Source: Bugula neritina (taxonomy: Eukaryota; Bryozoa; Gymnolaemata; Cheilostomatida; Bugulidae). From it: a stretch of 60,000 bases of DNA. Made by a program: the position numbers and the translations under genes. Below, in pieces: positions 1-11,234 of the stretch (position 1 is the stretch's first letter; every line of letters starts with the position of its first letter). The notes under the pieces were generated by a model. It saw only the letters and a program-made list of their open reading frames with translations. It had not been told where the DNA came from and ran no database searches. The stretch covers positions 26,027,628 through 26,087,627 of the forward strand of contig OZ037767.1 of the NCBI GenBank assembly GCA_964035545.1. The letters run 5' to 3'.

Positions 1-265
1 ATTGGTACGCATTGACAAAAAAAGGAGACAACTCAGCAAAAAAGTATTTATCTATCTAGAAAGTTAAAATAGCTGCAATTATAAAGTCCAGATGGTTAGA
101 AAATAGGACTTTAATATTTTTTAATAATTCTTTTGTAGGCTGTTTTATTGTTTGTTATATGTTTGGCAGACTTAACTAATTGAACACAGTAATTGGTATC
201 ATACAGAAATATCTCCAAATATTATGTCCAACTTCATTTTCAATTAATTTATGCAACAATTGTAG

Positions 266-1693
266 GTTCTGATCTTTGCATATCGAATTCATACACACAG
301 AATTCAGTGTCTGGTAACCCAGGAGATGGTAGCACCAGATGATAGTCTGTACTTCATCGCTGGTCCTCTTTTAAAATCAGTACTAATTTGGGTGTATGGA
401 GTAACTATTGCTATATCTGTTAATGCTGTTTGTACTCTGGTCATTTCCCTGATGTGTTTCTTCAAGTCTTATCGCCTGTACTTCATCAAGAGGTAATATT
501 CACCGGCTTTCCATGTACCGATCTCAGATCGATCTCAGGGAGATCGATCCATGGAAAGACGCCAAAGATCGATCTCAGTCGATCTGAGCTGGTCGGTCTG
601 TGGAGCTCGAACTCAGATCGATCTCATGTCAATAAGACCATGGAAAGACGCCAGATCGATCTGAGAAGTAGAAAAAGACTGCGCGCTACAATGTTGTCTG
701 CTAATAAAAATGATAACTTATTGATAATTACTAAGCAAAGTATTAAATAATTATGATAGCCACCTATTCAGATGCCAAAACTTTGACTTTCAGTAAAATG
801 ATCAAGAAAACTCAATTATATGCAGTAGAAGGTAAAAAAATGGGAGAATTTAAATTGAGTTTAAATGACTATTAAAACTTAGTTTCATTAGCTATTTTCT
901 ATGTAATTTTAAGCCTAACAGTCCTGTAAGTTTATTAATAATCTGCAAGACAGCCATTAATTTTATGTAAGCTGTCAAGCTAAAAAATTAAAATTATTTA
1001 TTTTAAATTGGCCAAATTACCATACACTGAAAGCTTTGCTGCATATAGTTTATAGCTGGGATTAAATTTTAGACTACGACAATCTTGTTTTCAACAGTAG
1101 TAGCTTTAATCACTCAAATAGGTGAACAAATTATACTTTTAAAGTATCCTTCACTTAAGAGGAGGCAACTTCGCAAGATCGATCTGACACTCTCATGGAA
1201 AAACGATCGATCTGAGCACATTTCTGAGATCGATCTCAGCGAGATCGATTTGAGATCGGTACATAGAAAGCCCGTGAATAACTATATAATACTAAATAAT
1301 GGTTACTACAACATTGCATACTAATAGTATTACATAACATTCCAAAAATAGTCATAAAAAATTTGTCAAACTTTTAGCTATTTTCTGTTTCATATTTAGT
1401 ATATTTGTATATAAATTATTAACTGACAAGTGCACTAGCGCATATTGTTATAAGTTTATATTATTTTGATATGCATCTGATAAAATTTACAATAATTTTA
1501 GCTCATACATGTATTGTATAAAATAAATCTTTACAGCAAAGCTGGGAAACAAGATATGACTAAGTACAGTGCTGTAGACTATGGACTTGGAGTATCAGGA
1601 GTGATGGTGGCCAGTCTAGGAGCCCGTAATGGAGGGAGTCATCAAGTTAAAGATCTTATCCAACAACTGTGTGATGACATCACTAGTTATTGA
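266..1693 (+). CDS. Innexin copy C, last two exons (5' part outside window)
   Basis: Gap-junction/hemichannel subunit of the innexin/pannexin family, a four-pass plasma-membrane protein. Two exons are visible, 266..492 and 1537..1693, with tgtag/gtaata and ttacag boundaries. The phases match exons 5 and 6 of the two complete innexins at 41-50 kb. Exon 5 gives the second-extracellular-loop Cys (read as HTHRIQC), TM4 (SVLIWVYGVTIAISVNAV) and the start of the cytoplasmic tail. Exon 6 gives the conserved innexin C-terminal block (GVSGVMVASLGARNG) and ends ..DDITSY-stop at 1691-1693. The first ~36 nt of exon 5 are unlike copies A and B, while everything after base ~302 is nearly identical to copy A. 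The intron carries a transposon. A possible poly(A) signal AATAAA is at 1956. Exons 1-4 must lie left of the window, or this is only a 3' fragment; the data do not decide. Confidence 0.8.
497..1280. mobile_element. MITE-like inverted-repeat element in innexin C intron
   Basis: A ~780-bp element with ~40-bp terminal inverted repeats. Bases 497-536 match the reverse complement of 1241-1280 with three mismatches. The termini read TTCAC(C/G)GGCTTTC.. and are flanked by a TA dinucleotide on both sides, consistent with a TA target-site duplication. The sub-terminal zones hold eight or nine copies of the palindrome GATCGATC, and the 15-mer CCATGGAAAGACGCC occurs twice (549 and 639). No transposase is present, so it is non-autonomous. 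Removing it leaves a ~262-bp intron, essentially the length of the matching intron in innexin A (265 bp), which serves as the empty site. The superfamily is not proven; the TA duplication suggests a Tc1/mariner-type or similar source. Confidence 0.8.
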
Positions 1694-2365
1694 TGACATC
1701 ACTAGTTATTGGTGACATTACAGATTAGTCAAATAACTGTCTATACGCTATGTATGCTATCAATACCATTGCTAATTTGCTAGGCCAATGCTTGGTCATC
1801 TACAATTTATCTTATAAGCATAATATTTTGCTTAGGCGTTACTAAATATGGTTGTCAAATATTCATTTTTTTGGTTTGCAAATATAACTATTAATGAATG
1901 CTAAGATTTTTTGTAAGTATACATTTGATTTTTTAATCCATGAGTTGAGATTTCTAATAAAAAATATACCATTGTTTTGCTTAACCTGATGGAAGAGTGG
2001 GTAACACTTACTGTTTCTAAGTGTTCATATTATTATAGCTGTTGGCTATGTATACCAATAATGGATGCAATATTGCTAAACTCAAAGGTGCTTTACACAG
2101 CACACCTCAAGTTAAAGCTCTATAGGCAACTTTGCATTTATATGAAGTCTAAGGCATTATATGGTGAACTTTGGAAAGTCCAACCCCCTATTATATAGTT
2201 TTAATATAATCTTATCACCTTGTATAACAGTTTCTGTACCTCTTCAACTGATAAGTATATTATTATTGTGCCACAGCCTTACAGTTAACACATGATAGAT
2301 TGGAATCTAGCTAGTAAACACAAAGCACACAGCACCATTCACTCTTATTACTTCATTACATAACC
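1694..2365. other. Intergenic, innexin C to LAMP-like gene
   Basis: Starts with a short tandem copy of the innexin 3' end: GATGACATCACTAGTTATT occurs twice, at about 1673 and 1692. An AATAAA at about 1956 could end the innexin transcript. The next gene reads the same way and starts at 2366; no clear promoter motif was recognised. Confidence 0.5.
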
Positions 2366-5300
2366 ATGCAGCTCTTTCTCATACTTCTCCTCTCTACAGC
2401 AGGTAATGTTCAGACAGGTATTTCATGTGCTTAATCACTCTCCATTTTAACAGCACACTTGTACAAGTTTTTTTTATTTTGTGGTGGTTTTACATCAATA
2501 TGTTCCTACTATTTTTATCTAGTGTATCTAGCATATTCATGTTTATGTACATTTTGTGTCATTTCCTATCACATCTGTGAAAGGCTATATGGTCACCAAA
2601 GACTAATTATTACAACACGAAATTAAAACTTTACATATGCTAGGAGCTATTACTTGAGTGTGCCTGTATATTTAAAATGTGATTAAAAACTAACAGAGTT
2701 GTCTATACATGTAAAATTTAAGCAATGTTGATTTTCTACGATGCAGTTGGTAAAGGTTGTGATTTATAAGATTTGAAAGGCAGTTTATATAGTGTGGTAT
2801 TTGCTATATAAATAATCTTACAGCACTTGCTGCTATACACAAACTTGGTCAATTATAAAATGTTTCTGATTGGCTTGTTACAGCTTCCTGTTTAAAGGAA
2901 AGCTTAAATGCTCATCAAAACCAAAGTCAGCTTGAGAATCACAATGAGACTACATTGATGGCAGCTCATTTCCCAGACTTTTCCAACCATTCCCAGACAA
3001 ATGCTTCTAAAGATAGCATGATGGCTCAAACATTGGGAATATCCACTGAGAGTGTTTTAAGCAATCACTCCAACTCCTCAACTATAACTACACTAGATAC
3101 TATGAGTCCAGCTGAAATGAGCGATACTCACAGCAGTTCAGATGCATCTTCTACAAAAAGCTTTGTGAGTAGCACTATCACAGCTTCCACTTTTGTGCTT
3201 TCTTCCCAAGTTCCTACTGAGTCACCATCAACTGTGGATATATCCACTTCACAGCCAGTTGTAATTACAAATGACTCTTTAAATAATGTAACGACTACTG
3301 ACTATCTACCAAATGTGACAACCACGAGCCAACAGCAGAATGTCACAGTTACTGGCCCTCAAACGAACGTAACAATTACCAACCAACCACAAACTGTGTC
3401 AACGACAGTCCCACAACAGAATATTACTACTACTGACTCACAAATGAATGTGACAGCTACTAACCCACCACAGGATGTAACCAACAGCTCTCTACAAAAT
3501 GTGACCACTACTAGCCAACCACAAACTATAACAATGACAATCCAACAAAAGAATTCCACCGTTACTAAGCCTCAAAAGAATATGACAATTACTACGCCCC
3601 CACAAGATGCAACCAACAGTTCTCTACAGACTGTGACAACTACCAGTTTAAAGACAACCAGAAAGACTTCAGTGCCGGCTACATCAGTTAGACTATCTAC
3701 TGCAAATGATAAGACATCAACAACTACACCTTTAAAGCCAAAAACCTCGGCCGAACCAGCTACTGTACCGGCTATTAGTTCTACCGAGTCAAAAATCACG
3801 ACATCTCTCAATACCTTAAGCACTGCTCAGTCATCAACTACCAGCTCAAGTATGATTTTATTCTATTATTTGTAAAGTCCAGGTTTGATTAAACTCATAC
3901 AATGATATAAATTTATATTACGTACTAAAATAAATTACATGGTGCTAATAGCTATTAGCTTATATTGCCCACTGTACACAATTGCTCTGCCTTTCGGCCA
4001 CGCATCTGACGTAAATTGTTATAATCAATTGCTATGAAAGTAAACCATGCTCAAATTATGATATCCATAATATTTTATGATTATTTTATAAATCATAACA
4101 TTATTACTATTTATTGAACATTAGTCTAATAGTTTCTTAATATTGTCATTGGTTAGTTATGTATTTATCTACAAACTAGGTTAATGCCTAGCAAGTTGTT
4201 GAAATTTAATGTAGTGTAAATTTGGCTTCTGCAGGTCAACATCAGTTCAAATATGTGTTTTATGGTTCGGGGCATAACTGGACCCATCCTCGTTTAAAAA
4301 TATGTCTGTACTGTAAAGGAGAACTTAAACCAAGTGTTACTTCCTGTATCACCGTGGAGAATATACAACAGAAGCCTCATGAAGGTAAAACAAATGAAGG
4401 TGCACAGCCAGTATACTATTTATCTCACGACAGTTGACTATAAACTCATTTTGATTATCACTATGATTATCAGCACAGCATTCTATTGGCTGTATATATT
4501 ATTACTATAACAATGTGCATTATGGGATACATACTATCATAAGATACTAACTATGCACTGTGTAATCCTTTTTTATGTGTTTAAAGTTCATTTTGATTTG
4601 TTCACATATATTTGTCATTTACGGAAACAAGTACTTGAAATCGACCTAACATGCAATGCACCAGAATGCCAACAAATAGTATGCATTCACTTATGTATAA
4701 TACGTGCAATAGAGTATCTGTGGTTGGAATAGGGAGATTTTTCTGCAGATTAACTAGTCAATTATATAGCACACGAAGTAGTTACTTAAATAGGGTATGT
4801 CATAGCTAATTATAAAATAGTGCATACCACAGTTACGTAAATAATACATGCTACGGCCACTTGTATATTACACAGCATAGCTACCTATGTATATAATAGT
4901 CCATACCAATATAGTGACACACAAAAAATACTAATAATACATACTGTAGCTACTTCTTTAGCACACATCTATACTTACATGTTAATTACATTAATTAAGC
5001 TACTTACATATATAATAAATGTTATTGTTGCTTATATTATATTACACACCATAGTTACTTTTATATAGTGTAAACATATATTTACTTACATTAAGTGTTT
5101 TTGACAACTGAAAATGTTACTCCTTGCAGATGTCATAACCTGGAACGTATCTGGCTTATATCCAAATTCATGTCAAACCATTTCCTTTTTTTGGGCTGCC
5201 CAATGGCAGATAGATGATCACAACTGGGGTTATAAGGTCAACTCCACAATAGTTAAAGGGTGGAAGGAAACGGATATTCAGTCTTTTTCACCTTCTGAGT

Positions 5301-8300
5301 TCAAGTGTAGTAATGGGGCTCTGCATATCTACACCAACTGGGAAAGTTATGGTAGGTTATAATAAATTGCATCTATTGGTATTTAGTGTATTGGCCGCTG
5401 TATGCCTTATACATAAATTTATGCACTGCTTCTATTCACATACCTTGAATGTGTGCAACTTAGTATGATATTGTATTGTATTCATGGAACATGCCAAGTT
5501 TCAAGTGTTTAAGCAGATTATATTCCCTTAGTGCATAGTATTATGTTTTAAAAGTTGTAACTACATTGTAAATGTAGGATATATATTAACATAACTGGCT
5601 AACTTAATATTATTCCATATAGAATATTAAACACCTACATGTGTCTTCAAATGTATTCCATCTTTTAGATAAACTAAATATAACTTGTAACCAAGGAACT
5701 TCTAGCACAGCTCCTTTCACCAACACTACCAGTTCAGCTACAGCTAGCCTGAAAACCAAAACCACAAAGCCTCCAGTGTCTGTTAGATGGACCACCCTTC
5801 CCTCAAAGTCAACTCAGGCAGCTTTTAGAAGTTACAACTACAACTTCGGTGAAGGTGTGTTAGTACTTAAATTTATTAGTGTTCTATAAATAGAAAAAAA
5901 GCAGAACTAAAAAGAATTTTTGAAAAAAAAGATTGTTCTGAACAATAAGCACTGTAAGTAATAATGGCTTATTGAGTAACTGGGCTGACAGCTTACAAAA
6001 GTGTGTTAAAATTATTTTAAGTCTTTTTAACTCCTCGGTTTAAAGTTATTCAAAGAATAATGTTTTTATGGTATACAATTAAAAATGTAAATATATTATT
6101 TATATGTTCTAAATATTGATATTTATATACTAATATACTAAAATATACATTCCTAGAGCGGGGCTTGAACCCTTATAGTGATTCATTAACATATTACTTT
6201 TACATTTTCACTCAAGCTGTAAAATATTAAAATTGAGTACAATAAAATGCTAACTCATGCCAACTTAAACTTTTACCATTAAATTTAGGAATAAACTAAA
6301 TAATGGCTTGTTTGAGAATATTAAAAAATTATGACATATATAAATTTTTTCTAAACAATGAGGATTATATAATACATTCTGCTTGCAACATAACTGTATC
6401 GGTTTTGTATTAGTGTCTGGTTGAATGGTATATTTTAACTACTAGCCAACTTGGCAACAGGTTTTCAAGTTTATCTACTCTCAAATCGTACCCTAGAAAA
6501 ATGGGAAAAATTAGAAATTGTATAAGTAAGTAGTAACAATATAAATCAAAAGTCAGAGAAACACTATGAACATCACAAAACCAAGCAAATTGACATGATC
6601 TATTATAATTCTAATAAAACTTACAATATTGATGCATAGATAAACTTCTTAGCCATCACAATGCCAAAACCGATAGTTTATTCTTACAAAGAGTGTAAAT
6701 ATTGGTGTCTAACTGTGTGTTCTTATAATGCTAAAAATGCTTCTCTCTGGCGGTTTGATCATGATACACTGACTCATGCAGTACAGTGAATTAGCACTAG
6801 CCCTGCCAGCTAATAATAGCTTTGGTGAAAGCTTTGAAGCCTGAAAGCTTTAATGATTGGCTGCCTGCCAATACATCTGGGTGGCATACCAATACAATAA
6901 CTATGTATAAAAACTATTAGCAAAACATGCAAGTTTGACAAACAACATATTAAACTTTTTACGCTATGCCTGTTGCAGCTGACACTTGCAACTATTTTGT
7001 CCATTATTGTTTAACTGAATCAGTTTAAGTATTTGCATGCGATAACGTGTGATTGTGTAAATATTGAATGATTTTCTTTTTAAGAAACTTAAATAAGTTC
7101 ATGAAGTGCAATCCTCATATTTTTAAAACTGATACAGACATTGAAAACCAGCACTCAATTAAAGAGTTGATATTTGAACTGCTGATTAGTGACAACTGTT
7201 TAGGCACCTTATATCTTGAACTAATCAGCGAATAATCAATGCATTTCCAGACTAATAAAATAAATTAAATGATTTCACTTGTTTTGTAATAGCAACTTTA
7301 AAGTATGTGTCAACATTTACATTTTAGGTCCAATAATTGCAGTGGTTGTGTGTTCTTGCATTATAATAATGGTGATAATTGCGGCTACAGTTTGTGCAGT
7401 TAAAAGGTAAGTTATTTAGATTGCCAGCATTTCGTATTTCTAAATAATTGCCATTTATATAATTGCCAATGATGTCAAGAAACAAACATTCTTTTTTTGT
7501 AAGACATACTTTTTAGCAACAAAAAAGAATTTAGTACCTCATAGCTTTTTAAGTTTTTATTTTTTGTTCCCTTAAATAATATTTGGTTGATTTTATGATG
7601 CACTACAGTGGTAGCCTGTCTAGCATGACTAGTCCTTGCATATAAAATTTTGTTAAAATATTATAAAAGTCAACAAAATACTTTCAGTGAACTACAAATG
7701 GCTGAGTTATCTCAAATTTAATTTTTAGTTTAAAGCAAAGTTGCTCGTTTCCTATTGCAATGTTTTCTTGATGCATCGATATCAACCAATCAGCTTATTT
7801 CCTACAAAGTAAGAGCGATTAAACCCAGCAATTAGTAAATATACAACAGTATAAAACTGGCCATGGATCATTAAAGCCAAATACATTTAGCAGTTACAAC
7901 TACTACTTTGTAGTAGAATCAACTTTTCAACCTAGTCTTTCGGGTTGAAACATTTTAATAAGATCTTGTTCATAGTTTCAAGCGGCGCCGAAGAGGTACA
8001 TTTCAAAGTACAGGATACCGGAATGATGACACTTCCATAGCCTTTGATAACATACTCCCTGGAGGGAAAGGCTATAACCGTGGTAGAACAGATTCCAGAA
8101 GTCTTCTTTACTCGTCAGACCTGGATGAAGATGAGGAAGAAACCATGTACCAACCACAGATGTTTACTTTCAGAGGTGAGTAGTTATCACATTATATAGA
8201 AATGATAACTCCAACACTGTCTAAATACAAATAGTACATATGAGTAATAGCATATAACCATTACATACTAATGCTATAATTATAGTTTTAATGTCTCCTA

Positions 8301-8525
8301 CAGCTTTTTTCAGGTCAGATTATTAAATAGCATTTTAAGGAATTTGTAAACCTAAATTTGATTATCAACAGACTTTCTTGAACTATGTTCAAAGCTTATA
8401 ATATTTGTTTAAAAAGATTTACATTTAGATGGAATAGATCTAAACATAAATTAAAATCCTTCTTGTCCTATTGCTTATTATATATTTCTCAGCTTTCACC
8501 GCCATGTCCTGATAGGGTGGCATAT

Positions 8526-8614
<89 letters not shown>

Positions 8615-9616
8615 TATATCAAACATACATTTATATCGTCTGAGATAAAATCACACCAAGATAAAAAATATATGCAAAAATCATTGTACCAATCATGTAG
8701 CTTAGTCATTGGAAAAAAATGCAATACTACTTAAAATACACTAGCACAATTTATAAATTTCCATGTGTGCATAATACAAATATTGTGTAATAAGATTTTT
8801 TTGCTCATTTAGATAAATGTATTTGGTATGATTAGAGTGCACGATTAGAGTGCACAACTATCACCATTTTCAAACTAATGCATGATATATAAGTATAATG
8901 CCACGCACCTGACATACCTGGCAATTCCTATAACGCTTTCTAGTTCATTACTTGTATTAGATAAAATTATTATTATTTTCAATTGTTTTGAAGAGCCAGA
9001 AAACTCCTATAGGAACCAGCCAACTACCGAAGAAAATGTTCAGAGGCCAGGCGACCGGCACAAACCATTTCTCAGAAGAAGTTCTGTACAGCTCTCTCCA
9101 GTAAGTCTTGTCTATATGGAAATTATAATAGAACCTAGAAAATATTGACAGATATCCTCCTTTTAATGATCAGGTTGTATTTAACTTTTGCCAAATGCAG
9201 CAATCAACTTACTAATGCCAGCAGGCCAATTTCACTTATTAAATCATTGCAATTTAATCTCAAATTTTGATTTTCTCCAATAAAACTGGGTTGCTAGAGG
9301 TCTAAAATATCTACATGATAAGAAGACTTAATCTCTTGTTGCACAGAATTAGAACTTGATAGTTTTTTGCATACGATCTATTACAGAGTTATAGTTATAT
9401 AATTTAACATGTTTATCTTTGAAAAAAAACAATGAATATATGTTCATAATAAACTTGAAACATATCAACTTTAGCCATGCTTGTCACTTTAATGCAACTT
9501 CTAAAAGCGTTGACTGTTTTTATATGCTGCAAAATATTCTTGCTACGACAATTTAAAGTAATATGTTTTTTCTTTTCTAACAGTTAAATCAGGCCCTGGA
9601 CTACTCAGAAGGATAA
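2366..9616 (+). CDS. Mucin-like type I membrane glycoprotein with LAMP/CD68-like domain
   Basis: Nine exons: 2366..2402, 2884..3849, 4235..4384, 5130..5351, 5669..5854, 7328..7406, 7976..8175, 8994..9100 and 9584..9616. All phases agree and give 659 aa. Residues 1-12 are a signal peptide core (MQLFLILLLSTA). Residues ~14-334 are a Ser/Thr/Asn-rich mucin stalk with repeated N-V-T-x-T units, predicting dense O- and N-glycosylation. Residues ~335-470 hold Cys 358, 361, 372, 399, 444 and 465. The ~40-residue Cys pair followed by an aromatic-Lys-Cys pair resembles one LAMP luminal domain. TM 522-544 (PIIAVVVCSCIIIMVIIAAT) is followed by RSFKRRRR and a ~115-residue tail. The tail has a DSRSLL acidic dileucine at 586-591 but no terminal GYxx-hydrophobic signal. 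This architecture suggests a lysosomal or endosomal (CD68-like) protein; the LAMP assignment is inference from spacing, while the mucin-TM-tail reading is secure. Confidence 0.8.
8525..8612. repeat. (TA)n microsatellite
   Basis: About 44 nearly pure TA dinucleotides in the intron between exons 7 and 8 of the LAMP-like gene. The long Tyr-Ile reading frames across it on both strands are artefacts of the repeat. Confidence 0.95.
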
Positions 9617-11234
9617 GAGGCAATGACTTTACATGCAGACAAAAGTTAGACCAAATTCCAACATGCATACTTCATGCTGTTGTTCAGAGAAGTTACACAC
9701 AATATATGCTCCCTGTTTTAATAACAGGTGCTGTGCTTTGCTTATATTTTTGTTACGACTTTAAGATATACAAACTATAGCTATACTTTTTGTGGCTAAA
9801 AAATCTTTTACTTTTACATACATCACTACATGTATATGAACATCTACTAGTGCCATTGCTGCATAATATATGATATATTATGAAGTAGTAATATTTTTAT
9901 ACTATTATTTATTTTTGTCAGTAAACTGTTAACATGGAATTAAATGACGTTTTTATCTAAATTTTGATAATATAGTTGAAATGCAAGTGAAAAGAGATCT
10001 CTTTTTATTTGTATTTCATGATCAGGGATTGCATGTGACTGCTTTTACTTTGATTTGGTTGACTGTCTATGAATTATGATGTATTTGTGCAACAAGTAAA
10101 ACAATATAGTATGTTTTTATCAATAAACAATAAGCTAAATCTGCAGGAAAGTTTATAGTTGTATAAATAAATTTATATAATTGTGTTTCAGGGTAATAAA
10201 GGTATATATGCAAAATTGACCAGAATAGAATCTGGCTCTCATTTCAATGAAGAAATATTGACATCAAATAATAACACAACATTAGGAAACCTTGCATGTT
10301 TTTTTAAAATTTTGTTTATATGCAAATTGTACTTGGAGGATATTTTAAAACAAAGTTTATGTTCTAATTGGACAGCTCTTGCTTAACATGTCAATTACAC
10401 ATGTTGATAGGACACAATTTGCTGCTGTTATGACAATGAACATTAACTAATAAATAACCATACTAGTAATTGTCTTCTCTTTGTACGAATATTTTATTAT
10501 ATTACCCACAATATTTTTCTCCTTCTCTCTCTTCTTCTACATACGTAAAACACAACAGTCTTGTAAACTACAGCTCTACTTATTTTATTCTTACATCCAA
10601 CACTTATAATTTAGATGGCATCAGTCTCCAACTCAATAACACACACATAACTCATCATATCAAATAATATCTGTAAATTGTAGTTGATGTTATGAGAATC
10701 TCAATTTGCCAGATAAAATTCTTAAAATTGATTTGCATTTAATTAACATTTAAAAAAAATAAAGACTTTTGGGCCAAATATTGCCAATTGTACAATCATG
10801 GATAAGACACTAAACAAGTAAAATATTAACAAATTCTTAAATGCATTCATCTCACCACCTGCTTTTAATTTAATAAAAAAAGACCTTCATGGCCATGAAA
10901 ACTACATCTTAAAACATGTGAAAATTAAAAAGTTTTCTCATTAATCACCACAAAATAAAAATTGGTGTACAAACTAATAGAAATAATAAAGAAACAACTT
11001 TGAAAATGCACAGAAACAAAAACTGATCATGGTTGATCTGCATTAAAAGCTAAAACTTCTTGTGGAATATTTACAAAAACTAGTATTGGACTTATTGTCA
11101 TTCACCTGACCCAAGCCACATTCTGCTAGTTCACCAAACAGCAGCAGGGTGTGTACTCTTGAACTGCCACTTCCCCTCTGCCACCAGCTAACAGAGATAT
11201 ATTTTACATATTAAAAATATTTTTAAAAAGTACT
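9617..11234. other. Shared 3' region of convergent LAMP-like and forkhead genes
   Basis: The two genes converge here. On the plus strand AATAAA occurs at about 10122 and again near 10444; either could end the LAMP-like transcript. On the minus strand AATAAA (plus-strand tttatt) occurs near 10494 and 10582. No convincing coding exon was found. Confidence 0.45.

Noticed and set aside
430-750. 106-codon frame at the innexin C exon
   Set aside because: It lies largely inside the inverted-repeat element; the true exon ends at 492 and uses a different frame.
3359-3823. Minus-strand frames of 66 and 83 codons
   Set aside because: Shadows of the Thr-rich mucin exon on the plus strand.
6150-6190. 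Minus-strand GGTTCAAGCCC resembling a tRNA B box
   Set aside because: No matching A box or cloverleaf upstream; at best a SINE scrap.
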